Positions 21,905-29,986 of a stretch of 64,000 nt of DNA are shown piece after piece. Positions within the stretch are counted from its first letter, which is position 1. Each line of letters opens with the position of its first letter. The notes under the pieces are model-generated. The model was not told the DNA's origin, did no database searches, and worked only from the letters and a program-made list of their open reading frames with translations. The stretch spans positions 558,001 through 622,000 of the forward strand of contig NZ_CP006821.1 of assembly GCF_000600085.1 (NCBI RefSeq). Direction: 5' to 3'. The translations under genes and the position numbers were made by a program. The DNA is from Helicobacter pylori oki112 (GTDB lineage Bacteria > Campylobacterota > Campylobacteria > Campylobacterales > Helicobacteraceae).

Positions 21905-23566
21905 TTATAACCCTAAGCTTTCTAAAAAATCTTTAGCTACGATTTGGGGGCTTTTTTTCAACACTTCCACCTGATAGTTTAAATCCTGCATTATCTCATC
22001 GTTAATTTTTGAATCCAATTTTTCTAAGATTTCTAAGGCTTTAGGATACTTTTTTACTATTTCTTTTCTTATAACGATACCGGCCTGATAGTTGGGGAAA
22101 AACCCTTTATCGTCCTTAAGCACCTTTAAATCCAACTCTTTGATTTGAGCGTCTGTGGTGAAGACATCTAAAGCGTTGATTTTATAGGATTCAAAACTTT
22201 TATAGCGCAAATTAATATCCATTTCATGCAAACTTCTAAAATGAAAGCGGTAAGCTTTCACTAAGCCCTTAAAAGCGTCCTCTCTTTCAAAAAAGTCAAA
22301 CTCCGCACCAAAATCAAAATTTTGGCTATGAAGGGCTAAATCGCTGAAAGTTTCAATCGCGTATTTTTGAGCGTCTTCTTTAGAAATCGCTAAAGAATAG
22401 GTGTTATTAAAGCCCAAAAGCCCCACCCACAAAAGATTAAATTCCTTCTCATAACGCTTTTTAATCGTTTCAAAATCCACTTTTTGAGTCAAAGGGTTTT
22501 TGAGCGTGTTCACCCAAGCGGTGCCGGTATATTCCACATACAAATCAAAATCGCCCCTAATTAATGCCGGATGGATATTCATCGTCCCCCCACCAATGCC
22601 AAACGCTCGCTTGATAGGAATGTGGTGTTTTTCTAACAAAAGGCTTAAAATCTCGCCCAAAATATACTGCTCGCTGCTAGGTTTTGTAGCCACGACTAAG
22701 GGCTTTTCTTCTGTAGCGTTTCTAGGAATGAGCCATAAAGCGCTCGCTAGCAATAAAAAAAGAAACACCGCTAAATTGGTATAAACTCTTCTTTTTTGTT
22801 TTTTGGTGGCGTTTTGAGAAAATAGGCGTTGCAAGGCGTTTTCATGCTGAAAGACGCTCACAAATTGATCCGCTAAAACACTAAAAAGAGCAATGATCAA
22901 ACTACCCGCCACTAAAAGCGTGGTGTTTTGCGTGTTTAGCCCTCTAAAGATCGCCTGCCCTAAGCCCCCAGCCCCAATGAGCGCCCCAATCCCAGCCATC
23001 GCCACTAACATCACCACCGCAATCCTTAAGCCCACTAAAATTTGGGGGATAGCGAGCAAGAAGTGCACCCTAAAAAACAACTCTTTGGGGTTACACCCTA
23101 GCCCAATAGCGGCCTTAATCATCTCTTCTCGCACATCTTTTAAAGCGTTATAAGTGCTATGGACAATGGGCAATAAGCCGTATAAGACCAACACTAAAAG
23201 CGCGTTTTTTAACCCCACCCCAATCACAGGAATGAATAACGCGAATAACGCAAGCGATGGGATGGTGTAGAGGAAATTCACTATAGGGAGCAAGAGTGTT
23301 CTAGCCTTTGAGTTATAAAACACCAAAACCCCAATCAAAACCCCAAACACCAGCACGAGAAAACCAGAAAGTGCAACGATGATAAAATGCTGCGCGATCA
23401 AGTCTATAAAATAAATGAAGCGATCATGAAATTCTTTTATCAAATATTTTACCACGCTTATTTTTAATACTATGGCAACTAAATGCTGCGTAGCCACATC
23501 TATAGAATGGAGCAACCATTCATACAATTCTTTGATCAATTGTTTAAAAACGCCCATGATTAGCAT
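21905..23566 (-). CDS. Fused permease and substrate-binding protein of an osmoprotectant ABC importer
   Basis: A fusion of a ProW-like permease (about 60-270, with GAGGLGQAIF near 200) and an OpuAC-type periplasmic binding domain (about 290-550, starting EKPLVVATKPSS). The usual trans-membrane permease and soluble receptor are therefore one chain. The N-terminus carries two similar ~35-residue segments, KELYEWLLHSIDVATQHLV and KEFHDRFIYFIDLIAQHFI, absent from ordinary ProW proteins. The start is uncertain: ATG at 23566 is used here, with TTG at 23575 and ATG at 23557 as options. Predicted substrates are betaine or similar solutes. Confidence 0.85.
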   Translation of the reverse strand: MLIMGVFKQLIKELYEWLLHSIDVATQHLVAIVLKISVVKYLIKEFHDRFIYFIDLIAQHFIIVALSGFLVLVFGVLIGVLVFYNSKARTLLLPIVNFLYTIPSLALFALFIPVIGVGLKNALLVLVLYGLLPIVHSTYNALKDVREEMIKAAIGLGCNPKELFFRVHFLLAIPQILVGLRIAVVMLVAMAGIGALIGAGGLGQAIFRGLNTQNTTLLVAGSLIIALFSVLADQFVSVFQHENALQRLFSQNATKKQKRRVYTNLAVFLFLLLASALWLIPRNATEEKPLVVATKPSSEQYILGEILSLLLEKHHIPIKRAFGIGGGTMNIHPALIRGDFDLYVEYTGTAWVNTLKNPLTQKVDFETIKKRYEKEFNLLWVGLLGFNNTYSLAISKEDAQKYAIETFSDLALHSQNFDFGAEFDFFEREDAFKGLVKAYRFHFRSLHEMDINLRYKSFESYKINALDVFTTDAQIKELDLKVLKDDKGFFPNYQAGIVIRKEIVKKYPKALEILEKLDSKINDEIMQDLNYQVEVLKKSPQIVAKDFLESLGL

Positions 23567-23634
23567 TATAACCAAACTTATTTGAATAAAGGGGTTTTAA
23601 AACGCTAAAGGCATTCTTTAATGTTGGTTGCAGG

Positions 23635-24081
23635 TTAAAACTGAAAGGTGCGTTTGCCTAAATTGGTGCTAACTTCTATCCATAGCGGCTGGTTTTCGCA
23701 TAAAATTTCATAGGCTACGCTTTGATTCCTCACTAAAGAAACGCTTTTAGGCGTGGGGTAGAGCGAACATGAACGCCCCTGATTGATGTCAATCTTTAAA
23801 ATAACCACGCTCTCCACTACAGCGCTCACCTTTAAATAATACGACTCCCTAGCCCCTTGCCATTCTAAATAGGGCGTTTCTTGGGGGACAATCTCTAAAG
23901 CCACTAAAGGGCTTTGAGCCAGTTTCAAGCGCGTTTTTTGCTCCTGCTCTTTTAATTCTTGTTCTCTGTTGATCCCTTTATCAATCAAATCAAAAAGGTT
24001 TGAAGAAGCGTCCTTCTCTCTAGCAACAAGACTCGCTAACAACAAAAAGATTAACAGATAATTTTTATTCATGCGATTCAT
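23635..24081 (-). CDS. Exported protein following MotB, 148 aa
   Basis: Starts within the last bases of motB (four-base overlap). A short signal sequence (NYLLIFLLLASLVA) is followed by a charged helical stretch rich in Glu and Gln (30-50) and a C-terminal half with predicted beta strands. M4 (MNKNYLL) is an alternative start. Position directly after motB suggests a role near the flagellar motor, but I recognise no motif that would show it. Confidence 0.72.
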   Translation of the reverse strand: MNRMNKNYLLIFLLLASLVAREKDASSNLFDLIDKGINREQELKEQEQKTRLKLAQSPLVALEIVPQETPYLEWQGARESYYLKVSAVVESVVILKIDINQGRSCSLYPTPKSVSLVRNQSVAYEILCENQPLWIEVSTNLGKRTFQF

Positions 24082-24851
24082 TCTTGCTGTTTGTGGGGAT
24101 TGAATTCTTCATCTAAAATAGAGTGGATCTTACTCAAATCGTTCGCATCGGTTGAAAAAAAGATTTCCACACGGTTGTTTTTCATTCTGTTTTCTAGGGA
24201 GTCATTAGGCGCGATAGGGTTGGTAGAGCCATAAGAAGAAAAAGACAATTGGTTAGGATTTACGCCGTATTGCATAAGGACTTTCATCACCCTATAAGCA
24301 CGATTGGCGGCTAATTCATAATGGCTTTTAAAACGGGTTTTAGTTAAAGGCGTATCATCCGTAAAACCTCTCACATTGATATGCACCCTTTTAGGGAGTT
24401 TTTGAATGATTTTAGCGATCCGTTCAATATAAAGCATCATGTCTTGATTGATAGCATCTGATGCAGCGTTTTCAAACAGCAAACTAGAGGGGAGCTTTAA
24501 GATAGAGCCTTGATCAATTTGCTCTAAAACACTGCCTTCGCCTTTGCGAGCGATAGTGGCTTTTGTTTCGGTATTTTGCGAAGCCGGTTTGGAGCTTTCG
24601 CTCGCCATTTGCTCTTCTTCTTTCCCTGAATCAGGGGGGATCACTACAACCGGCTGCATCGCCTCTGGCTTGGGAGCGTAATTAAAAATCTTAATAAATT
24701 CGGTTTTTAAGGCTTCCACTTTGGATTTATTGACCGCTGAAATGGCATAAAGAGCGATAAAAAGCGCGAGCAACAACGACAAAAAGTCCGCATAAGGAAC
24801 CGCCCATTTTTCACCAGCGGGGCATTCGGTGGGTTTGTTTTTCTTAGCCAT
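24078..24851 (-). CDS. motB: Flagellar stator protein MotB
   Basis: MotB pairs with MotA as the proton-driven stator and anchors it to peptidoglycan. The 257-aa protein has the plug and single membrane segment with the proton-binding aspartate (VPYADFLSLLLALF, Asp22), a Glu/Lys/Gln-rich linker, and a C-terminal OmpA-like peptidoglycan-binding domain (about 115-250, INVRGFTDDTPL and ANRAYRVMKVL). It begins three bases after motA. Confidence 0.97.
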   Translation of the reverse strand: MAKKNKPTECPAGEKWAVPYADFLSLLLALFIALYAISAVNKSKVEALKTEFIKIFNYAPKPEAMQPVVVIPPDSGKEEEQMASESSKPASQNTETKATIARKGEGSVLEQIDQGSILKLPSSLLFENAASDAINQDMMLYIERIAKIIQKLPKRVHINVRGFTDDTPLTKTRFKSHYELAANRAYRVMKVLMQYGVNPNQLSFSSYGSTNPIAPNDSLENRMKNNRVEIFFSTDANDLSKIHSILDEEFNPHKQQE

Positions 24852-24853
24852 CT

Positions 24854-25627
24854 TTAACCTTCAAATTGAGATTTTTTAGGCTCACCGGGAGCGATGTAGT
24901 TTAAGAGTTTGTTTTCTAAATCCCTTGGGTTTTCCCCATTAGCGATGCCTAAAATCCCCTCTAAAAGAACGGTTTTTTCTTTGATAATGTCTTTAGATTT
25001 AGCTTTGAGCTTATGCCCAAAAGGGCCAAAAATCGCATAAGCGCACATAATCCCTGTAACAGTAGCCGTAAAAGCCCCAGCGATCCCTGCTGCCATTTCA
25101 GCCGGGTTGTCTAGTTTTTGCAAGGCTAGCATAAGCCCCATAACCGCCCCCACTAACCCCATAGTAGGAGCGGTCTCACCGGCCGTCTCCCAATAATGAG
25201 CGGCGCCGTGGTAATACTCTTCCATTTCTTCAATGCTGATTTCTAAGCTTTCCTTAACGGATTTTAAATCCTTGCCATCTATGATCATAGACAAGCCATT
25301 GCGGGTGAAATCGTCTTCAATTTGCGCCACTCGCCCCTCCAAACTCAACACCCCATCTTTTCGGGCTAAAGTGGCTAATTCCACTAAATTTTTAATGGTT
25401 TCGTTTAAATTGATTTTAGGGTTTAAAAAAACAATTTTTATCTCTTTGTAAGCGGCTTTCACGTAACGAGCATGCGTGCCTGTCATAGCGGCAAAAAGCG
25501 AAGTGGGCACGATGATGATGACTGAACTCAAATGGATAATGTGCAACGGGTTGCCATCTTCTAAAATATCGCCTAGCGAAATAGAAGCGACCGCCAATAC
25601 CAAGCCTAGTATGGTTGATAAATCCAA
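24854..25627 (-). CDS. motA: Flagellar stator protein MotA
   Basis: MotA forms the proton channel and torque-generating part of the stator in the inner membrane. The 257-aa protein has four membrane segments, the conserved proline-containing PTMGLVGAVMGLM (about 164-176) and a cytoplasmic loop (about 60-150) rich in charged residues. It is followed by motB and preceded by the E1-like gene with a 15-base gap. Confidence 0.97.
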   Translation of the reverse strand: MDLSTILGLVLAVASISLGDILEDGNPLHIIHLSSVIIIVPTSLFAAMTGTHARYVKAAYKEIKIVFLNPKINLNETIKNLVELATLARKDGVLSLEGRVAQIEDDFTRNGLSMIIDGKDLKSVKESLEISIEEMEEYYHGAAHYWETAGETAPTMGLVGAVMGLMLALQKLDNPAEMAAGIAGAFTATVTGIMCAYAIFGPFGHKLKAKSKDIIKEKTVLLEGILGIANGENPRDLENKLLNYIAPGEPKKSQFEG

Positions 25628-25642
25628 AACTTACCCCTTAAT

Positions 25643-26410
25643 CTAAATTTCATAATCTTGTAAATGCGTGATTTTATGCGTGCCACAAACCCTACATTCA
25701 GGGTTTTTGGGTGCTTGAATTTTTTTAAAATCCATCGTTTTAATATCGGCTATAAGTAAAGTATTTATAAGTAAAGTTTCAAACCCTAAAAAATATTTAA
25801 GGCATTCGCTCGCTTGGATACACCCTAAAACCCCAGGCAAGACCCCAAAAAGCCCTGAAATAAGATTTAATCCCTTTTTAGGGGGCTTATCAAAAACGCA
25901 CGCTAAGCATGCGCTATTAGGTAAAACGCTCATGCTTTGCCCCCTGTATTTTAAAACCCCGGCATGCGAATAGGGTTTTTGGGCCAACACGCAAGCGTCA
26001 TTGATCAAAAATTTAGCGTTGAAATTGTCTGTAGCGTCTATGATGAAATCGTAAGGCTCTATGAGAGAAAGAGCGTTATGAGCCTTAAAGCGTTCTTCAA
26101 AAGCCTCTATTTCAATACCGGCATTGAGTTGTTTTAAGCGCACTTTCGCGCTAGAGGCTTTAGGTTGGTTTAAAAAATCCTGTGAATGGATGATTTGGCG
26201 TTGCAAATTACTCATATCCACCACATCAAAATCCACAATGCCTATTTTTCCTATCCCAGCGGCGCACAAATACATCAAAACCGCTGATCCAAGCCCCCCA
26301 GCCCCAATGACTAAAACGCTGGATTTTAAAAGCTTCAATTGGCCTTCTTCGCCCACATCTTCTAGCATGATATGGCGCAAATAACGCTCTTTTTCTAGCC
26401 GGCTTAACAA
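25643..26410 (-). CDS. E1-like adenylyltransferase of the ThiF/MoeB/HesA family
   Basis: Such enzymes adenylate the C-terminal Gly-Gly of a small sulfur carrier (ThiS or MoaD). The 255-aa protein has the ATP-binding GAGGLGS (36-42), the DFDVVDMSNLQRQ segment (about 59-71) and two CxxC pairs (CLAC and CRVC) for a structural zinc. MoaD is encoded at 37.5 kb, so MoaD activation (MoeB role) is plausible. ThiS activation cannot be excluded. It abuts the hydrolase gene upstream. Confidence 0.88.
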   Translation of the reverse strand: MLSRLEKERYLRHIMLEDVGEEGQLKLLKSSVLVIGAGGLGSAVLMYLCAAGIGKIGIVDFDVVDMSNLQRQIIHSQDFLNQPKASSAKVRLKQLNAGIEIEAFEERFKAHNALSLIEPYDFIIDATDNFNAKFLINDACVLAQKPYSHAGVLKYRGQSMSVLPNSACLACVFDKPPKKGLNLISGLFGVLPGVLGCIQASECLKYFLGFETLLINTLLIADIKTMDFKKIQAPKNPECRVCGTHKITHLQDYEI

Positions 26411-27028
26411 TTAAGCCATCCTTGAAACCCAGATTTTAGAATGCTCTCTTTCAGCAAAAAAACTCGTTTTATCCCCATGCCCTGGATAAATCTCTATGTC
26501 TTTAGAAAAATCTAAATTTTGAAACCTTAACAGGGACTCTTTCATGTCTTTTTCATTAGAATAAGGGAAATCATAACGGCCAATGCTGCGATAGAAAATA
26601 AAATCCCCGCTAAAAATCACCCCTTCTATTTCTATGATGGAACAACCGGGCGTGTGCCCGGGAAAATGCCAGTATTTAATGGTAGTGTTTGTTACCTCTA
26701 AAGTGGTGCAACCCTTATTGCAAGGCACGCTAAAATTGGGGCTAAAAACCGGCATGCCTAAATGGAAAATATCATTTTCTAGCATGAACACATCGTCTTT
26801 GGGGGCGTAAATGGGGGTGTTTTTAAGGAGTTTTGACAATTGAGCGCTATCCCATACATGATCATAATGCCCATGCGTGATTAAAATCGCCTTAGGGTTT
26901 TTAGTGTTTTCTAACACCCATTCGCTGCTAGAAAATCCGGGATCAATAATAAAATCTATCCCACTAGAAAGCTTCACAATATAAGCGTTTTCTTCAACCG
27001 CCCCGCATTCTCGCCTTAAAATTTCCAA
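26411..27028 (-). CDS. Metallo-beta-lactamase-fold hydrolase (glyoxalase II-like)
   Basis: A 205-aa hydrolase with the metal-binding HxHxDH motif (THGHYDHVWD, His52, His54, Asp56, His57), a second histidine in WHFPGHTPGC, the bridging aspartate in SGDFIF and the last histidine in YPGHGDKT. This set is complete for two metal ions. Glyoxalase II or a related thioesterase is the likely activity; the substrate is not determined by the sequence. First gene of the operon that continues to motA/motB. Confidence 0.85.
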   Translation of the reverse strand: MEILRRECGAVEENAYIVKLSSGIDFIIDPGFSSSEWVLENTKNPKAILITHGHYDHVWDSAQLSKLLKNTPIYAPKDDVFMLENDIFHLGMPVFSPNFSVPCNKGCTTLEVTNTTIKYWHFPGHTPGCSIIEIEGVIFSGDFIFYRSIGRYDFPYSNEKDMKESLLRFQNLDFSKDIEIYPGHGDKTSFFAEREHSKIWVSRMA

Positions 27029-27160
27029 ACTCTAAACTCCCTTCAAACTTAGCTTAAAAAGTCATTATTATTGAATATTATAGCGCAAAAATAAGGCGAT
27101 TTTGACTAGAATAGCTCTTCTATTATTGTTGGTTGAGATGGGTTTAATGAAAGGAAAATC

Positions 27161-28168
27161 ATGCGTTCGTTTGGGAATTACATGCAAGAGTGGCTTTATG
27201 GCGAAAAGGGGTATTACAAAAAGGCGTTAATCGGTCAAAAAGGGGATTTTTACACTTCGGTGTCTTTGAGTAAGTTTTTTGGGGGCGCTGTTGCGTTTTA
27301 CATCATCAAGCTTTTAGAAGAAGAAAAATTATTTTTACCTTTAAAAATTGTAGAAATTGGCGCTCATCATGGGCATTTTTTGAGCGATATAGCGAATTTT
27401 TTAAACGCTTTGAGCGTGGGCGTGATGGAAAAATGCGAGTTTGTCAGCTGTGAGCCTTTAAAGGAATTGCAAAAACTCCAACGAACTATTTTTAAACAAG
27501 CCACGCAATTGGATTTGAGTAGTTGCAATTTAGAAGAGCTTGATTTTAAAGAAAAAAGCACGTTTGTTATCTCTAATGAATTGTTTGACGCATTCGCTTG
27601 CGAGATCATTAAAGATAACAAAATGCTTTTTATTACCCATGATCATAAGGGCGTTTGGGGCGCTATTAATAAACCCACTAAAGAACTTCTTAAAAATTTG
27701 GATTTAAAACAAGGGTGCGCGCCGTTATTTTTAGAGGCTTTCATTAAGGATTTGTTGGAGAAATTGGATGAGGCTCCTTCTTGGGTGTTTTTGAGCTTTG
27801 ATTATGGCGATGAAATAGAGAGGAAAGACATGCATTTAAGGGCTTTTAAAAACCACCAAGCGCTAGATTTTAAGGATATTTTAAACCATCTGGCTTCTTT
27901 GTATCAAAAGAGCGATTTGACCTATGATGTCAATTTTTCTCTGGTGCGCTTTTTGTTTGAAAAACACCACGCGCAATTTTCATTCTTTAAATCGCAGGCT
28001 AACGCTTTATTGGATATGGGGCTTATGGGATTGTTAGAAACATTTTCAAAGAGCGTGGGTTATGAAAGGTATTTAAAAGAAGCGGCTAAAATCAAGCCCC
28101 TAATTAGCCCTGGGGGTTTGGGGGAGCGTTTCAAGGCGTTAGAGTTTGTGAAAAAAAATAAAATATAA
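27161..28168 (+). CDS. SAM-dependent methyltransferase of the MidA/NDUFAF7 family
   Basis: A 335-aa protein with the N-terminal MidA pattern (YMQEWLYGEKGYYKKA) and the SAM-binding motif EIGAHHGHFLSDI (about 66-78), followed by SNELFDAFACEII (about 144-156), typical of the family. The mitochondrial relatives methylate an arginine in a complex I subunit; the bacterial target is unknown. AAGGAAA precedes the ATG. It diverges from the hydrolase operon. Confidence 0.82.
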   Translation: MRSFGNYMQEWLYGEKGYYKKALIGQKGDFYTSVSLSKFFGGAVAFYIIKLLEEEKLFLPLKIVEIGAHHGHFLSDIANFLNALSVGVMEKCEFVSCEPLKELQKLQRTIFKQATQLDLSSCNLEELDFKEKSTFVISNELFDAFACEIIKDNKMLFITHDHKGVWGAINKPTKELLKNLDLKQGCAPLFLEAFIKDLLEKLDEAPSWVFLSFDYGDEIERKDMHLRAFKNHQALDFKDILNHLASLYQKSDLTYDVNFSLVRFLFEKHHAQFSFFKSQANALLDMGLMGLLETFSKSVGYERYLKEAAKIKPLISPGGLGERFKALEFVKKNKI

Positions 28169-28233
28169 AGCATTTTGACAATCTAATAATAATTAATAAT
28201 ATAATAAAGAGTTTGTGTATTTTTAAAGGGGGA

Positions 28234-28326
28234 AAGGTAAGAGCGTCAGGACATTTTAATGAAAAAGTTGATTAAAATGCTAAAGTAAAGAAGGAAGGAA
28301 TATAATACGCCTTTCGCTCTTACCTT
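28234..28326 (-). ncRNA. nikS: Candidate small RNA NikS (nickel-regulated, phase-variable)
   Basis: On the minus strand TATAAT (28339-28334) places a start near 28326. The predicted RNA of about 93 bases begins AAGGTAAGAGCG and ends with its exact complement CGCTCTTACCTT, closing a 12-pair stem. An inner perfect nine-pair stem (CATTTTAAT with ATTAAAATG) lies near the 3' half. The promoter carries a T14 tract and a NikR-type palindrome. These three features fit NikS, an H. pylori sRNA reported to be silenced by nickel-NikR, varied by its T stretch, and to repress virulence genes including cagA and vacA. No terminal U run is seen, so the 3' end is inferred. The name rests on recall of promoter architecture, not a search. 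Confidence 0.68.
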
Positions 28327-28333
28327 AAGCGGC

Positions 28334-28339
28334 ATTATA
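28334..28339 (-). promoter_or_regulatory. -10 box of the candidate NikS RNA
   Basis: Minus strand TATAAT, a perfect consensus, with two G residues between it and the T tract. The start is expected about seven bases downstream, where the inverted repeat of the RNA begins. Confidence 0.65.
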
Positions 28340-28341
28340 CC

Positions 28342-28355
28342 AAAAAAAAAAAAAA
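28342..28355 (-). repeat. T14 homopolymer in the small RNA promoter
   Basis: Fourteen consecutive T on the minus strand (A on the plus strand) fill the spacer directly upstream of the -10 box. Slippage would change promoter spacing and so expression, a common phase-variation device in H. pylori. Confidence 0.85.
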
Positions 28356-28357
28356 GA

Positions 28358-28382
28358 TGTTATTTGAGCTTTATTTTTAACA
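28358..28382 (-). promoter_or_regulatory. NikR operator candidate, TGTTA-N15-TAACA
   Basis: A perfect inverted repeat with exactly 15 bases between the arms, matching the H. pylori NikR consensus TRWYA-N15-TRWYA at all defined positions. It covers the -35 region of the minus-strand RNA, so nickel-loaded NikR should repress it. Confidence 0.65.
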
Positions 28383-28464
28383 TTCTGTTTTTCTTTTTTA
28401 TAAAATGAAACACTTTTTAAGTTTATTTATTTATTTAATATTGGTGTTTAAAAGAAAGAATTGC

Positions 28465-28470
28465 TATAAT
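28465..28470 (+). promoter_or_regulatory. Extended -10 of the gene at 28513
   Basis: TTGCTATAATTTTG holds TGC-TATAAT, 42 bases upstream of the TTG start codon of the 108-aa protein. AAAGGGGG near 28501 is the ribosome site. Confidence 0.6.
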
Positions 28471-28512
28471 TTTGAAACAATTTAAGCCTATTGATGGGAT
28501 AAAGGGGGTTTT

Positions 28513-28839
28513 TTGAAAATTTTTCTTTCTTGCAAGTCTTTGTTGATTCAAAGGAGTTTGGAATTTTATTTGAGCGATTGCCTCTCTCCTATGGAAGTTT
28601 GCGACTTTGTTTTAAGCGATGATGAAACGCTAGAAACCAATAAGTCTCTATGCTTTATAGAAGAGCGCTTAAGAAAGCCTTTCACCAAACAGAGCGTGAA
28701 AGAAGATGTAAACAATTTTTATCGCGCTTTAAAGACGAGCGAAAAACCTTGCGAAGAAATCCAATTTTCTAAAGAGCAAAAGATTCAACAATTACTAGAA
28801 GAATACACCCAAAAATTATGCCAAATCATCAGCCAGTAA
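28513..28839 (+). CDS. Uncharacterised 108-aa protein
   Basis: Starts with TTG after a strong purine-rich ribosome site. The protein is small, acidic and cysteine-containing (KIFLSCKSL at the start, four more cysteines later), with no signal peptide and no domain I recognise. The last 22 bases overlap the start of rsmD, so expression is probably coupled. Confidence 0.7.
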   Translation: MKIFLSCKSLLIQRSLEFYLSDCLSPMEVCDFVLSDDETLETNKSLCFIEERLRKPFTKQSVKEDVNNFYRALKTSEKPCEEIQFSKEQKIQQLLEEYTQKLCQIISQ

Positions 28840-29420
28840 AAAAATTTAAGATTATTGGGGGGGCTTGTAAGGGATTAGGCTTGAATTTGCCTAACGTTTC
28901 TAGCACGCGCCCCACGAAAGCGATCGTAAGAGAGTCGTTTTTTAACACTTTGCAAGCAGAAATTAATGGAGCGCACTTTATAGAAGTGTTTTCAGGTAGC
29001 GCTTCTATGGGTTTAGAGGCTTTGAGCAGGGGGGCAACAAGCGCGGTGTTTTTTGAGCAAAATAAAAGCGCTTATGCCACGCTTTTAGAAAATATTTCTC
29101 TTTTTAAAAACCGCTTGAAAAAGGAAATTGAAATTCAAACCTTTTTAGATGACGCTTTCAAGCTTTTGCCCACGCTGTGTTTAAAAAATGGCGTTTTGAA
29201 TATCCTTTATTTGGATCCTCCTTTTGAAACAAGCGGGTTTTTAGGGATTTATGAAAAATGTTTTCACGCTTTAGAAAGGTTATTAAACCGCTCTCATTCA
29301 AAAAATCTTTTAGTGGTTTTTGAGCATGAAAGCCTGCATGAAATGCCTAAAAGTCTTACAACTTTAGCTATAATCAAACAGAAAAAATTTGGAAAAACCA
29401 CTTTAACTTATTTTCAGTAG
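28818..29420 (+). CDS. rsmD: 16S rRNA (guanine966-N2)-methyltransferase RsmD
   Basis: RsmD methylates G966 of 16S rRNA. The 200-aa protein starts with the family pattern (KIIGGACKGLGLNLP, TRPTKAIVRESFFN), has the SAM site EVFSGSASMGLEAL (about 56-69) and the N-methyltransferase motif LDPPF near 133. The length is normal. The start lies inside the upstream gene. Confidence 0.9.
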   Translation: MPNHQPVKKFKIIGGACKGLGLNLPNVSSTRPTKAIVRESFFNTLQAEINGAHFIEVFSGSASMGLEALSRGATSAVFFEQNKSAYATLLENISLFKNRLKKEIEIQTFLDDAFKLLPTLCLKNGVLNILYLDPPFETSGFLGIYEKCFHALERLLNRSHSKNLLVVFEHESLHEMPKSLTTLAIIKQKKFGKTTLTYFQ

Positions 29421-29428
29421 GAATAGGC

Positions 29429-29980
29429 ATGGCAGAAGAACAAGAAAATACCGCGCAACAACCCCAAAAAAAAAGCAAAGCCCTTTTATTTGTCATTATT
29501 GGAAGCGTGTTAGTGATGCTTTTATTGGTGGGGGTGATTATCATGCTACTTATGGGGAATAAGGAAGAATCTAAAGAAAACGCTTCTAAAAACACCCAAG
29601 AAGTTCAAGCTAATCCTATGGCGAACAAAAATCAAGAGGCCAAAGAAGGCTCTAATATCCAGCAATATTTGGTGCTTGGGCCTTTGTATGCGATTGATGC
29701 GCCTTTTGCGGTGAATCTGGTCTCTCAAAATGGCAGACGCTACCTTAAGGCTTCTATTTCGTTAGAATTGAGTAATGAAAAGCTTTTAAATGAAGTCAAG
29801 GTTAAGGACACAGCGATTAAAGACACGATTATAGAGATTCTGTCGTCTAAAAGCGTGGAAGAAGTGGTTACCAATAAGGGTAAAAACAAGCTTAAAGATG
29901 AAATTAAGAGCCATTTGAATTCGTTTTTGATTGATGGCTTTATTAAAAATGTCTTTTTCACTGATTTCATTATTCAATAA
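29429..29980 (+). CDS. fliL: Flagellar basal body protein FliL
   Basis: FliL surrounds the MotA/B stator and supports torque. The 183-aa protein has a cytoplasmic tail, one membrane segment (about 18-42, LLFVIIGSVLVMLLLVGVII), a charged linker and a periplasmic SPFH-like domain (about 70-183). A nine-base A run at 29466-29474 in codons for QKKS could slip. It is followed by acpS after six bases. Confidence 0.93.
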   Translation: MAEEQENTAQQPQKKSKALLFVIIGSVLVMLLLVGVIIMLLMGNKEESKENASKNTQEVQANPMANKNQEAKEGSNIQQYLVLGPLYAIDAPFAVNLVSQNGRRYLKASISLELSNEKLLNEVKVKDTAIKDTIIEILSSKSVEEVVTNKGKNKLKDEIKSHLNSFLIDGFIKNVFFTDFIIQ

Positions 29981-29986
29981 TTTTAA

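Larger units (their letters stand above)
28169..28512. other. Intergenic stretch of 344 bases with dense regulatory signals
   Basis: Holds a minus-strand small RNA gene with promoter, T14 tract and NikR-type palindrome (28234-28382), a plus-strand TATAAT at 28200-28205 directly after a Fur-like sequence (28184-28198), another plus-strand TATAAT at 28301-28306, and the promoter of the next gene (TGCTATAAT, -10 at 28465-28470). Confidence 0.6.

Noticed and set aside
28234-28326. Signal recognition particle (4.5S) RNA
   Set aside because: The plus strand has TCAGG, but the matching AGCA side and GGAA tetraloop are missing, and the inner stem is nine AU-rich pairs. The promoter is on the other strand.
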